DNA of 64,000 nucleotides from Vibrio sp. D404a. Its GTDB lineage: Bacteria > Pseudomonadota > Gammaproteobacteria > Enterobacterales > Vibrionaceae. Shown here piece after piece: positions 17,356 through 25,762 of the stretch. A program made the position numbers and the translations under genes. The stretch is from contig NZ_JAHGAJ010000046.1 of the NCBI RefSeq assembly GCF_030248535.1, positions 48,613-112,612 on the forward strand, written 5' to 3'. Under the pieces are notes generated by a model, which did not search any database, had not been told where the DNA came from, and worked only from the letters and a program-made list of their open reading frames with translations. The stretch's first letter is position 1. Every line of letters begins with the position of its first letter.

Positions 17356-18450
17356 TTACTGTGCTTGGCTGTTTAGGTAAGCACGGTGTGAGATGTTTGA
17401 CCATGGACGAACTTGCTCGATGTAAGCCGCTTGCGAAGCTTGAATCTCTTTCGCTGTTGCGTCTTTGTCAGCATGCTCTTTCAGTAGACGGTCATTCGCT
17501 TCACGAAGTGCAGTCATTACTTCAACTGGGAAGTCTTTTACCTGAACATTCGGGTACTCAGACTGGATTGAAGCCCAGTTCTTACCACTTTCATGTTTAG
17601 ATTGCGTGTACATGTCGTAAGCAGCAGTCTTCATCGCTACTTGTAAAATCGCTTTCAGGTCATCTGGTAGCTTGTTCCAAGTACGCTTGTTCACTAGGAA
17701 CTGAAGCTCTGTACCTGGCTCATGCCAACCTGTGTAGTAGTAAGGTGCGATTTTGTGGAAGCCCATACGTAAATCTAGAGATGGACCTACCCACTCCAAT
17801 GCATCAATCGTACGACGCTCTAGAGACGTGTATAGCTCGCCCGGTGCGATGTTCGTTGGTTTCGCGCCTAGCTCAGCTAAGATCTCGCCAGCGAAGCCCG
17901 GAATACGCATTTTCAAACCTTGTAGATCATCTACTGAGTTAATCTCTTTCTGGAACCAACCACCCATCTGTGTATCCGTGTTACCACCCGGGAAAGACAG
18001 TAGGTTATGTGGCGAGTAAACTTTCTCCATCAACTCCATACCACCACCGTAGTAGAACCACGCGTATTGCTCGGTTGGCAGCATGCCGAAAGGCATCGAA
18101 GTGAAGTAAAGCGTGTTTGGCACCTTACCCTTCCAGTAATACGATGCAGAGTGACCCATATCGTATTGACCAGATTTCACCATATCGAAAACACCTAGAG
18201 GTGCCTTATGTTTGTTCGCAGAGTCGATACGAATTTGTAGACGACCGTTCGACATCTCCTCTGCCATCTTAGCCATGTTCTTCGTTGCATCGCCAAAAAT
18301 TGGGAAGTTTGGTCCCCAAGTTTCCGCCAGTTTCAAACGGTAGACCTTATCAGCAGCACTTGCGCCAGTAGCGACCATCGCTAAACAAGCGGCTGCCGTA
18401 ACAGCTACATTTTTAAACACTCGAGTGAGGGAGTTAGAAATAAGACTCAT
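17356..18450 (-). CDS. TRAP transporter solute-binding protein, 2-oxoacid type
   Basis: This 364-residue periplasmic protein captures the substrate for the adjacent DctQM permease. A Sec signal peptide ends at TGASA (cleavage before ADKVYRLKL). The body has the TRAP fold with the conserved arginine in GLKMRIPGFAGEIL, expected to grip a carboxylate. It also has ALEWVGPSLDLRMGFHKIAPYYY and GWHEPGTELQFLVN. These blocks resemble TakP and the related lactate/2-oxoacid binders more than the C4-dicarboxylate DctP. I start it at the ATG at 18450, with AAAGGA about 8 nt upstream; a longer form to 18474 lacks support. Substrate is inferred, not shown. Confidence 0.92.
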   Translation of the reverse strand: MSLISNSLTRVFKNVAVTAAACLAMVATGASAADKVYRLKLAETWGPNFPIFGDATKNMAKMAEEMSNGRLQIRIDSANKHKAPLGVFDMVKSGQYDMGHSASYYWKGKVPNTLYFTSMPFGMLPTEQYAWFYYGGGMELMEKVYSPHNLLSFPGGNTDTQMGGWFQKEINSVDDLQGLKMRIPGFAGEILAELGAKPTNIAPGELYTSLERRTIDALEWVGPSLDLRMGFHKIAPYYYTGWHEPGTELQFLVNKRTWNKLPDDLKAILQVAMKTAAYDMYTQSKHESGKNWASIQSEYPNVQVKDFPVEVMTALREANDRLLKEHADKDATAKEIQASQAAYIEQVRPWSNISHRAYLNSQAQ

Positions 18451-18905
18451 GTTCACGTCCTTTGTTGGGTTCAATACTCTTTCTGTGAGTACTTTTATGA
18501 TTCAACAAAAGAATGCATCGACATCCGTTAATAAGAAATGAGAATGAGCACGCAGGCTACGCAGCCAATAAATTCAGCATTAGACCAAAGAACTAAGTAG
18601 TAGTACGTAGGACTTTCACCCAAACAACGAAAATTAAAGAGATAGAGAAGAGATAAGCGGGAGATCGCAAAGAAAAGTTCGTACGTAGTAATCTACGGCT
18701 AAAGTTAACAACATTTTACGAGAACGTGACAGACGTCGTGTAGAGTGCCAAGTGATTATGAACAAAAGCACTTATAAAATATTGAAAAAGTCTTTGTAAG
18801 TTAGGTGTGCTCTGAGCAGTAGAGACTTTGACAGGTGCTAGATATAAAAAAGCCTCGATGAGATCGAGGCTTAAAACTTAGAAAAGCGAGTTATTCCCAG
18901 AGGAA
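18451..18905. other. Intergenic region upstream of dctP
   Basis: This stretch contains the promoter region for dctPQM and, at 18851-18871, the terminator of the gene to the right. I find no gene in it. I looked for a sigma-54 promoter upstream of dctP and found only a wrongly spaced GG/GC pair. Confidence 0.5.
18851..18871 (-). terminator. Terminator of the basic winged-helix-like gene
   Basis: A 9-bp perfect stem AGCCTCGAT/ATCGAGGCT with a GAG loop is followed by six T in leftward reading, 35 nt after the stop codon at 18906. Confidence 0.85.
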
Positions 18906-19298
18906 TTAGATAGCTTTGTAGACAACCTTGTTACCTGCAAGCTGTTCTTTCGCTACTAGGTTTTCTTCAAGAAGTTTTTTCAATGCGCCTGTTGCCCATG
19001 AACCAGCTTTCGCATCTTCTTGACCAGCCGCTAGACCGATACCTTTAGGGTTGATGCCGTCGGCATTGCTAGCAACGATGTCTAGAACTTGTTGCTGTTT
19101 AGGAGTCAGTGATACAGACGCCGCTTTTGGTGCTGCTACTGTTTTCTCTACCGCTGGTTTTGCTGCTACAGTTTTTTCTGCTACAACTTTCTCTGCGACA
19201 GGCTTTGCTGTTTTTGGCGTTGCTACAACATTTGCTACAGCCGCTTTAATGCGCTTTTGCAGCTTCGCCTGCACCTTACGCTTATGAGCAAGTCTCAT
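18906..19298 (-). CDS. Small basic protein: Lys/Ala/Pro-rich arm plus winged-helix-like domain
   Basis: I do not recognise this 130-residue protein by name. Residues 1-20 are strongly basic (MRLAHKRKVQAKLQKRIKAA). Residues 25-62 are a low-complexity arm of A, K, V, E and P with a repeated EKTVAA unit. Residues 63-130 (SLTPKQQQVLDIVASNADGINPKGIGLAAGQEDAKAGSWATGALKKLLEENLVAKEQLAGNKVVYKAI) look like a compact helix-turn-helix/wing fold. That order resembles bacterial histone H1-like or MarR-like DNA-binding proteins, so a nucleoid or regulatory role is a reasonable guess. It is a single gene with GGAG upstream and its own terminator. Confidence 0.8.
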   Translation of the reverse strand: MRLAHKRKVQAKLQKRIKAAVANVVATPKTAKPVAEKVVAEKTVAAKPAVEKTVAAPKAASVSLTPKQQQVLDIVASNADGINPKGIGLAAGQEDAKAGSWATGALKKLLEENLVAKEQLAGNKVVYKAI

Positions 19299-19519
19299 TG
19301 AATATTTCTCCAGTTCACTGCTCTAACTCGCAGTGGTGAAAATTTGAAGCGCGATTTATACCAAAAAACGGGAGCTATTTGTAGAGTGGAGCGTCGAAAG
19401 TCGACGAAAAATAACGATATTGTCTATCAACGTCTATTATTTAGACAGGGCATTATTAATTTGAGGTCATATCTACTGGTTATCCATCCAGACCCAAAAT
19501 ATGAAACTTGGTGAACCCT

Positions 19520-20275
19520 ATGGAAACACGTCATATTGCAAACTTTTCACTACCTAAATTCAAAAGCGCATATCGTTATGTCGCGGTGATTTTAGGCTTC
19601 GTTTGCTTGTTGGTTGCCCTCTATTATGATGCTCCCCGTCTGCTTTTTGTTGGTGCTTTTCTGGTTATCGTTTTACTTATCGCGGGCTACTATTTGATGC
19701 TGCGCAGTAGAGTGCTATTTACGCTCACTCCCACCCATTTCCAACAGCACTTTTACAAAGGCGGCTGGGTTCTTAAATGGTCAAACATCGAGAAGATTGG
19801 CTTGTGTACCTACCAACAAGATGGATGGCATCAACCTCTTCCTTGGATAGGCATTAAAGTTAAAGATTACGCCCCTTACCTTGATTCCATCTGTCCTAAG
19901 ATCACAACTGAACTGCTACTAAACCAACGAGCACTGCTCTACCTTGGCGCTAAGCAAGCTGGACAAGAATCTAAATTCGAAGACATAGTGCTCGATTCAT
20001 CGCAGTTCAACGGAAAAATGCGCGCAGCAGATGACGCATCAGTTTTTATCGATGAAGACGCATTAAACGCCTCGAAAGCGCAGGCACTTACAGGAAAGGA
20101 TGACAAACGTTGGCATTACTCGGGATTACAAGCCATGTTGGCCAATCGAATGCGCTATCAAAGGGGATATCATGGTTACGATATCTTTATATCAACCAAT
20201 GACTTAAAAATGAGTGGGGAAGAATTTGTGGGGCTTGCTCGACGTTATCTTGCAGCGGCGGAACGTGAACAATAA
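19520..20275 (+). CDS. DUF2982 family inner-membrane protein
   Basis: This 251-residue protein has two adjacent N-terminal membrane helices (about residues 17-55: AVILGFVCLLVALYY and GAFLVIVLLIAGYYLML). A soluble domain follows with the DUF2982 blocks FYKGGWVLKWSNIEKIGLC, QPLPWIGIKVKDY and YDIFISTNDLKMSGEEF. The function of the family is unknown; a role at the cytoplasmic face of the inner membrane is all the sequence supports. I chose the ATG at 19520. An upstream TTG at 19508 is in frame but adds only four residues. It stands alone and ends in a terminator that overlaps its stop codon. Confidence 0.85.
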   Translation: METRHIANFSLPKFKSAYRYVAVILGFVCLLVALYYDAPRLLFVGAFLVIVLLIAGYYLMLRSRVLFTLTPTHFQQHFYKGGWVLKWSNIEKIGLCTYQQDGWHQPLPWIGIKVKDYAPYLDSICPKITTELLLNQRALLYLGAKQAGQESKFEDIVLDSSQFNGKMRAADDASVFIDEDALNASKAQALTGKDDKRWHYSGLQAMLANRMRYQRGYHGYDIFISTNDLKMSGEEFVGLARRYLAAAEREQ

Positions 20276-20300
20276 ACAGCTCAAAGCGAGCTGTTTATTT
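20274..20300 (+). terminator. Terminator overlapping the DUF2982 stop codon
   Basis: A 9-bp stem AAACAGCTC/GAGCTGTTT with an AAAGC loop runs directly from the stop codon and is followed by ATTT. Confidence 0.7.
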
Positions 20301-20327
20301 AGATAGGAAGAAAGTTGTAGCGCTTGC

Positions 20328-20981
20328 TTAGTAAAGTGGCATTTCGTCCGCTACGAATGGGTTTGAGACACGTTCACGACCGAATGTTGATTCAGGGCCA
20401 TGACCCGGTACAAACGTCACATCATTACCTAGAGGCCATAGTTTTGTCTTGATCGAAGAGATCAGAGTATTGAAGTCACCTTGAGGGAAATCGGTACGAC
20501 CAATTGCGCCGTTGAACAACACATCGCCAACAAACGCCATACGCGCTTCTTCACTAAATAGCACAACGTGACCTGGGGTATGACCTGGCGTGTGGATAAC
20601 GTCGATCACTTGATTACCAAACGTCACCTTGTCCCCTTCGTCTAGCCATGTGTTAGGCTCAAATGCTTTACACAGAGGGAAACCAAACATCTGGCTTTGG
20701 TTTTCTAGGCCTTGAAGCCAAAAGTTGTCGGCTCTATGTGGCCCTACAATCTCAACATTTAAGATTTCTGCCAGTGGCACTGTGCCCCCAACGTGATCCA
20801 AATGTCCATGTGTCAGTACTAAGTTAACAACCTTCACACCCAACTCTTCAATGATGGCTGCCAGCTGTGCTACGTCACCACCTGGATCGACAACAATGCC
20901 TTCCATGGTTTCATCACACCACACAATTGAACAGTTTTGAGAGAAAGAGGTGACCGGTACAACTTGATACTTAAGAGACAT
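20328..20981 (-). CDS. ycbL: Metallo-beta-lactamase-fold hydrolase, YcbL-type (glyoxalase II-like)
   Basis: This 217-residue cytoplasmic metallohydrolase is of the YcbL branch of the glyoxalase II family, which can hydrolyse S-lactoylglutathione. The zinc motif THGHLDHVGG is present, followed by further metal ligands in PGHTPGHVV, FVGDVLF and VPGHGPEST. SFSQNCSIVWC near the N terminus and the C-terminal NPFVADEMPLY match YcbL closely. The ATG at 20981 has AAGG 7 nt upstream. It is the last of three genes (ldtD-ycbK-ycbL), an order that is also conserved in E. coli, although here the gaps are about 150 nt. Confidence 0.9.
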   Translation of the reverse strand: MSLKYQVVPVTSFSQNCSIVWCDETMEGIVVDPGGDVAQLAAIIEELGVKVVNLVLTHGHLDHVGGTVPLAEILNVEIVGPHRADNFWLQGLENQSQMFGFPLCKAFEPNTWLDEGDKVTFGNQVIDVIHTPGHTPGHVVLFSEEARMAFVGDVLFNGAIGRTDFPQGDFNTLISSIKTKLWPLGNDVTFVPGHGPESTFGRERVSNPFVADEMPLY

Positions 20982-21131
20982 ATACAAACCTTAGAAAGCA
21001 AACGTAATAATGGTATTAGAGCATTCCATTACATAATCTGGGGCAAACTATGACATTGGATGTCTATTTTGACAAGTTTTGAGCTTGGTATGCCAAGACG
21101 CACCAAGCTCATTCTCATCACAAGCTACCTA

Positions 21132-21680
21132 TTACCAGCTACGAACAGGACCTGTATCAATATGAATGAAGTTACTACGAGCGTAGTAACCTACACCACC
21201 CGCTTTCAGACTTTTCGCTACATCACGTAGCTCTTTTAGGTCCACGCCATCGATACGAAAATCGATCGCTTTTCCTAGCATATGATAGCTTTTCTTCGCT
21301 ACACCACTCGAATTAGAACGAAGTGCTTCGTTGGTTGCAGGTGAACGGTAGCCAGAGATGATCTGTACTTCTTTTTGAATCCCAAGGATATTTTGGATCT
21401 GTGTGATCTGATCAAACAGATTCTTGTCCATTGGGTGAATTTCATTACGACGGAAATCGCGACACAGCTTGCTCAAGCGTGCCATTTCATCACCCACGTA
21501 ATTCTTGCCATCGAAGTAGCAGCTTTCCAGTCTTTCACCAGTATGAAGGTTATTCATACTAATGACTCTTGGTTGGTCTGGATACGAAGCAAAAGCGAGA
21601 GAAGGAGTGAGCGACGCAGCAACCATAGAGCCACCAGCAATAGTCAGGAACTGACGGCGAGAGAATACATTTTGAGACAT
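21132..21680 (-). CDS. ycbK: YcbK-type Tat-exported peptidase M15-like protein (DUF882)
   Basis: This 182-residue protein is exported through the twin-arginine pathway, with SRRQFLTIAGG at residues 6-16 and a signal ending at LAFA-SYP. The mature part has the M15/DUF882 zinc-peptidase layout, with SGYRSPATNEALR, then the metal ligands H and D in SYHMLGKAIDFRI, and a last H in FIHIDTGPVR. A peptidoglycan substrate is likely, because it sits next to an L,D-transpeptidase. The ATG at 21680 places the twin arginines correctly; the longer upstream frame does not look like a signal peptide. Confidence 0.88.
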   Translation of the reverse strand: MSQNVFSRRQFLTIAGGSMVAASLTPSLAFASYPDQPRVISMNNLHTGERLESCYFDGKNYVGDEMARLSKLCRDFRRNEIHPMDKNLFDQITQIQNILGIQKEVQIISGYRSPATNEALRSNSSGVAKKSYHMLGKAIDFRIDGVDLKELRDVAKSLKAGGVGYYARSNFIHIDTGPVRSW

Positions 21681-21853
21681 ACAGCAAAAAATCCCATTAA
21701 ATCGAACAAAAAATGCACGATACATAATGGGTATTGCGACGTCAATGAACAAAATTTGCTCAAGAACGCTATTTTTGATGCCTTAAAACTCTTAGTTATT
21801 GATCGGCATTACAAATTTATCAATAAAGTTTTGTTTGTAAATTTTGGTCAAGA

Positions 21854-23398
21854 TCACCCTTCTCCATCTTCCTTATCGTATTGGTAGACGTCACCACGAT
21901 ATTGGATACCTTCCTCTTCAAACAGAACGGTTTGATAAATAATATGCACCGGGATTCGCTTTTTGAGCCTAACTTTGGTGTTTGGCGCAAGCAGGCCACT
22001 TTGTCGCGGTGCCTTTCGAGCTTTTGTCTCAAACAACAACTCAGCCAGCTCTTCTGCATGCTCTACACGAATACAACCAGAGCTATAGGCACGAAAGTCG
22101 TCATTGAATAGCCCTTTACTTGGCGTATCATGCAAGTAAATGGCGCGATTATTTGGTGTGTTGAATTTGTATAAACCCAGCGCATTACGTGAGCCCGCTT
22201 CTTGTCTCATGCGATAAGGGAACGAGTTAAAATTAATGCTCTGCCAGTCGATGAGCTCAGGATCTATGGTTTCCATCGTTCTCCAGCCATCAATTACTCG
22301 GAAATTATTACTGGCTAAGTAGCTCTCGTCAGCACGTACTTTCGGCAAGATGTCTTTTACCATGATTTTCCATGGGACATTCCAGGTTGGGTTGAGAATC
22401 ACAGAATCTAGGTTGATCTCTAATAATGGGGTCTTGCGTGACTTTCTACCGACAACGACTTTGGATTCAAAGACTTCCTTGCCCCCTTCCCAATACTTCA
22501 TTTCAAAGCTAGGGACATTTACCACGATTAATGAGTCTCTGTCTTTCGGCCATAAACGTGCGCGTTCAGCATTTAAGGCAATCGCTCGTAAGCGATCGTC
22601 AAATGGCATATTGATCCACTTCATAGTGTCAGGACCGATGATCCCGTCCGCTTTTATGCCATGGATCTTCTGGAATGATTTAACTGCGATCTCCAGCTCG
22701 AGATCAAACATAGGGATATTCGGGTCCACGTGAGAGATATCGACGCCAACCAGAGCCATTCTTTCTAGTAAGATCGGCTTTTGGGTTATTTCATCGTCTA
22801 GACGCTTAAGGCCAAGTTGATCGTAACGAGGGAATGTCTCATCCATTGCTAACGAAAGCACCGCATAAGACTCTTTGAATTGATCAAAGTTGCCAACAGG
22901 AGGTGCATAGGAAAGGACAAGCTCTAACAAGTAACCATTATCTATGCTGTCTTGAAGACGCTCGACAGTTTCGGGCGCAGGTTCAGGCAGTCTGTCTTGC
23001 AGTTTCTCGGAGAAATACCACTCTTTACCGATAATCGGTGCATTTTCAACATAACTTAGATAATGAAGTAGCGCGTCAGTGGCGAGGATATCAACCTTGT
23101 CCCACTCACCTGATGCTTTGAATTGTTCGATCTGATCAAATTGATCACTGAATAGAGGCGCAAACTGTGCTTTGTCGATGAGTGATAACTGGAATTCAAA
23201 GGCGTTAAATGCCGCTGAGGACTCCCAAATCACAGGGTAAGAGGCATCATGATAGATGCGTTGAGTCAACTCAGGATATAGGAGCGAAAATGAAAGGTCA
23301 GATCCCGGCTTTATGTCCTGACGAATCTGATGACTGGCAGAGCCCCACGAATGCGTGGAGACCACCAGTAATATGGCGAAAATATACTTCACTAACAT
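21854..23398 (-). CDS. ldtD: L,D-transpeptidase (LdtD/YcbB type)
   Basis: This 514-residue periplasmic enzyme makes 3-3 crosslinks in peptidoglycan. A signal peptide (LVKYIFAILLVVSTHSWGSA) is followed by a long helical region. A peptidoglycan-binding domain (FQKIHGIKADGIIGPDTMKW, about residues 247-270) follows, and then the YkuD catalytic domain. The catalytic site reads YLHDTPSKGLF, then AYSSGCIRVEHAEEL with the nucleophilic cysteine. Length is shorter than E. coli LdtD (about 615 residues), mostly at the N terminus. The ATG at 23398 has AGGAG 7 nt upstream. It heads the group with ycbK and ycbL. Confidence 0.92.
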   Translation of the reverse strand: MLVKYIFAILLVVSTHSWGSASHQIRQDIKPGSDLSFSLLYPELTQRIYHDASYPVIWESSAAFNAFEFQLSLIDKAQFAPLFSDQFDQIEQFKASGEWDKVDILATDALLHYLSYVENAPIIGKEWYFSEKLQDRLPEPAPETVERLQDSIDNGYLLELVLSYAPPVGNFDQFKESYAVLSLAMDETFPRYDQLGLKRLDDEITQKPILLERMALVGVDISHVDPNIPMFDLELEIAVKSFQKIHGIKADGIIGPDTMKWINMPFDDRLRAIALNAERARLWPKDRDSLIVVNVPSFEMKYWEGGKEVFESKVVVGRKSRKTPLLEINLDSVILNPTWNVPWKIMVKDILPKVRADESYLASNNFRVIDGWRTMETIDPELIDWQSINFNSFPYRMRQEAGSRNALGLYKFNTPNNRAIYLHDTPSKGLFNDDFRAYSSGCIRVEHAEELAELLFETKARKAPRQSGLLAPNTKVRLKKRIPVHIIYQTVLFEEEGIQYRGDVYQYDKEDGEG

Positions 23399-23479
23399 GC
23401 GATGCTCCTGTGCCAAATCATCTTTTAAGTATGGCAAAGAAATGGAGCAAGCATGTTATTTTTTAAGCATTTTTATGCA

Positions 23480-24577
23480 TCAAGATGCACTCCAGTGGTT
23501 ATCCCATTGAATACCCGATTGAAGTGTTGCCTTATCGTGAGGTTGAGACTGACTGATCACACCACCAGCACCCGAACTCAAGCGAAATTCATCTGCAAAC
23601 AGTACCACACCAGAGGCATCAGCAAGATAGGAAAGTTCGACTAATTCACGCGTCTCTTTAGACCAGATACCGTAGCAATTTCCCCTAGGAGAAGTAGCTA
23701 ATATCCACTCATCTGACGCAGCGATGCTGGCAATGTAGTGATTGAACCTCGCCCACTGTTCAGGCTCAGCATTCAAGCTCTCAAATTTGTCGCCTTTTGT
23801 GTGCATAGCCAGCAAAGAAGGATACTCGTCCGGCTCACCGCGATATTGCTGTCCGCATATAACCGTCTCTGCGCCATCATGCGCTAGATGTCGAATACTC
23901 AGCTTCTTATCTGGCAATCCAACTTGGTCGAGAATTTGGCCCGTAGGAGAAAGATAAGTCAGGCTTGGCATCATGCTATCAAGGTTTTTCGGAGTGCGCC
24001 CATCGGTATGTACACCACCCACACCAATGGCCAGATCACCGCTTGGCATGATGATGACTTCATGAGGGCCAATTCCAAAGCCACTAAACTCTTCCACTTT
24101 AGTGTAGCTTTGTTCAACGTCATAAACCCCTATCACACCTTCGCTGGTATCACTTTTACCTTCGGTAGCATAAAGATATCGACCATCGAGTGAGTAAACA
24201 CCATGCCCGTAGAAGTGACGATTCGTGCCTTTAACCATCATCTTAACTTGCTGTCCGGTCACGTAGTCAAACACAACAAAGAAATTGCCAGGGCGACGTG
24301 CAAACACCACGGCATGATTTTGTTTTGGACTTATGGCAACCCCATGGCCGCGCTCTGGGATTGGCATCTGGCTAAGTGGCTGGCCGAATTGATCGGCAAC
24401 CACTGCTGAGAATCGGTCTCTACCATTCAGTGCACAACCAATCAGCTTAGGTGAGCTGTCTGTCAGTGTGCGCTTTTCAGTCGAAGCGCAGCCAAAAGGC
24501 AGTACTGGAACAGCAGCGCAACCTAGCGCTGCTTTCAACAGGTTTCTGCGAGTAGAATCAGTCACCATCAGTTGCAT
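23480..24577 (-). CDS. DUF1513 family Tat-exported probable lipoprotein of the imelysin cluster
   Basis: This 365-residue protein carries a twin-arginine motif (STRRNLLKAALG, residues 8-19) and a possible lipobox LPFGC with C30. It would therefore be folded before export and perhaps anchored. The rest looks like a beta-propeller built of repeats such as GHGVAISPKQNHAVVFARRPG and FYGHGVYSLDGRYLYATEG; DUF1513 proteins have this form. No enzyme residues can be assigned. It overlaps the end of the upstream imelysin-like gene by 20 nt and is the last of four genes running leftward from 28621. Its role is probably tied to iron acquisition by that cluster, but this is inferred from context. Confidence 0.87.
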   Translation of the reverse strand: MQLMVTDSTRRNLLKAALGCAAVPVLPFGCASTEKRTLTDSSPKLIGCALNGRDRFSAVVADQFGQPLSQMPIPERGHGVAISPKQNHAVVFARRPGNFFVVFDYVTGQQVKMMVKGTNRHFYGHGVYSLDGRYLYATEGKSDTSEGVIGVYDVEQSYTKVEEFSGFGIGPHEVIIMPSGDLAIGVGGVHTDGRTPKNLDSMMPSLTYLSPTGQILDQVGLPDKKLSIRHLAHDGAETVICGQQYRGEPDEYPSLLAMHTKGDKFESLNAEPEQWARFNHYIASIAASDEWILATSPRGNCYGIWSKETRELVELSYLADASGVVLFADEFRLSSGAGGVISQSQPHDKATLQSGIQWDNHWSAS

Positions 24578-25634
24578 TAAACCCTATTACCACACCCAGC
24601 TCGATTGCAACTTCTTCATGAATCAAGTACTTCAGCTGCTCTAGCTTGTTGTATTGAGAAAGCACTAAGCGGTAGCCCTCTTTGGTTTGCAGCAGCTCAA
24701 ACAAGCTCGCTTGCTCTGGCCATGTTTCAATGGTCTGTTCAAACTGAGAGAAAACACGATCAGCAAGATCTTGATGCCCTTGCTCTCTTAAGATCGCATC
24801 TAAGCCTTTACCATCTGCTAAATACAGTGCTTCTAAAGCAACGACATTGGCTTTTAGTTGAGTCATCGACGTTTGAGCACGCCAAGACTCAGAGAAATAC
24901 GGACGCGGTTTACCAATTTTCGCCATCGGGCGACTCAGCTTTTTCATGCTGTAGTCAAGTTGATTGGTCATCAATGCAATGTATTCAGATTCCCATTGCT
25001 TCTCATCAAGTGATGTCCAAGGGTTAACTTGCCAAGCCGAAGCAATCGTCGAAGATTTCACCGCTAGGTTCTGTGCAATCGCTGTGACACTCTGACAGCC
25101 AGATGCTTTGTCAGCTAATAGTGGAGAAGCTTTATCGTAGAAAGACCATTCAAGTGCACCTAGACCTTGAACTGTAACACTTTGAAGCGCAATATCTTGC
25201 TGCGTCCAACGCTTGTTCTGCTGGTTAAGCTGACTCATCTTCAGCCCAGTAGTGTTCTTTTTGTCCGGCCAGAACTGCACGTTCCAACTCTCTTCAAGCG
25301 CCTTAGCAGGACCACGCTCCTGCCCTTGCAAGGCCATCCAAGCGGTCATCGTTTGTTGCCACTCTGACTTAAGCTGATCAAGGGTTATTGCATCTGTTTG
25401 ACAGTAGGATTCAACCGCACTTTCTAGTTCAGACGCTTGCGTAGCAAAATTGACCGCCGCGTTAAATTCTGTCAAATAAACATTTGAGCTTATGTGCTCA
25501 GTTGTATCAGCGACATATCCGCTGTTTTTGTCTGACATAGCATTTGGCTCGCCTGAAGACTGACAGCCTGTCACAGCAAGAGCCGATAACGGCAATAGCC
25601 ACAATTTACGTGTCATGAAGCGTTTATTTTTCAT
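24558..25634 (-). CDS. Imelysin-family lipoprotein lacking the usual GxHxxE histidine
   Basis: This 358-residue lipoprotein (lipobox AVTGC, C24) belongs to the imelysin/IrpA group of envelope iron-related proteins. The family fold shows in WQQTMTAWMALQ, NVQFWPDKKNT and the repeated helical segments. The metal-site motif GxHxxE of imelysins appears here as GLGALEW, with glycine in place of histidine, so the canonical metal site is probably lost. It is third in the operon: imelysin A, DUF1111 di-haem protein, this gene, DUF1513. Such pairs of a canonical and a degenerate imelysin protein are consistent with a two-subunit binding system. That is my inference. Confidence 0.87.
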   Translation of the reverse strand: MKNKRFMTRKLWLLPLSALAVTGCQSSGEPNAMSDKNSGYVADTTEHISSNVYLTEFNAAVNFATQASELESAVESYCQTDAITLDQLKSEWQQTMTAWMALQGQERGPAKALEESWNVQFWPDKKNTTGLKMSQLNQQNKRWTQQDIALQSVTVQGLGALEWSFYDKASPLLADKASGCQSVTAIAQNLAVKSSTIASAWQVNPWTSLDEKQWESEYIALMTNQLDYSMKKLSRPMAKIGKPRPYFSESWRAQTSMTQLKANVVALEALYLADGKGLDAILREQGHQDLADRVFSQFEQTIETWPEQASLFELLQTKEGYRLVLSQYNKLEQLKYLIHEEVAIELGVVIGFNATDGD

Positions 25635-25698
25635 GTTGTTACCTAATGTTGAGCGTTGTTGCGCTTTTGATTATAGATTCACTTAGCGCATAGCATGA

Positions 25699-25726
25699 GA
25701 CTTTCGCGCATCACCACACGAAAGTC
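25699..25726. terminator. Intercistronic hairpin between DUF1111 and the second imelysin gene
   Basis: The arms GACTTTCG/CGAAAGTC form a perfect 8-bp stem around a 12-nt loop in the 128-nt gap. There is no T-run, so it may stabilise or process the operon transcript. Confidence 0.45.
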
Positions 25727-25762
25727 CCAAATATAGTTAAAGACCGCTAGCCTTACCGAGAC

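Noticed and set aside
18451..18650. Sigma-54 promoter upstream of dctP
   Set aside because: The only GG/GC pair has 11 bases between, not 10, and lacks the TTGC end.
21375..21887. Forward frame across ycbK and the gap to ldtD
   Set aside because: Most of it is antisense to ycbK, and the part in the gap has no coding character.
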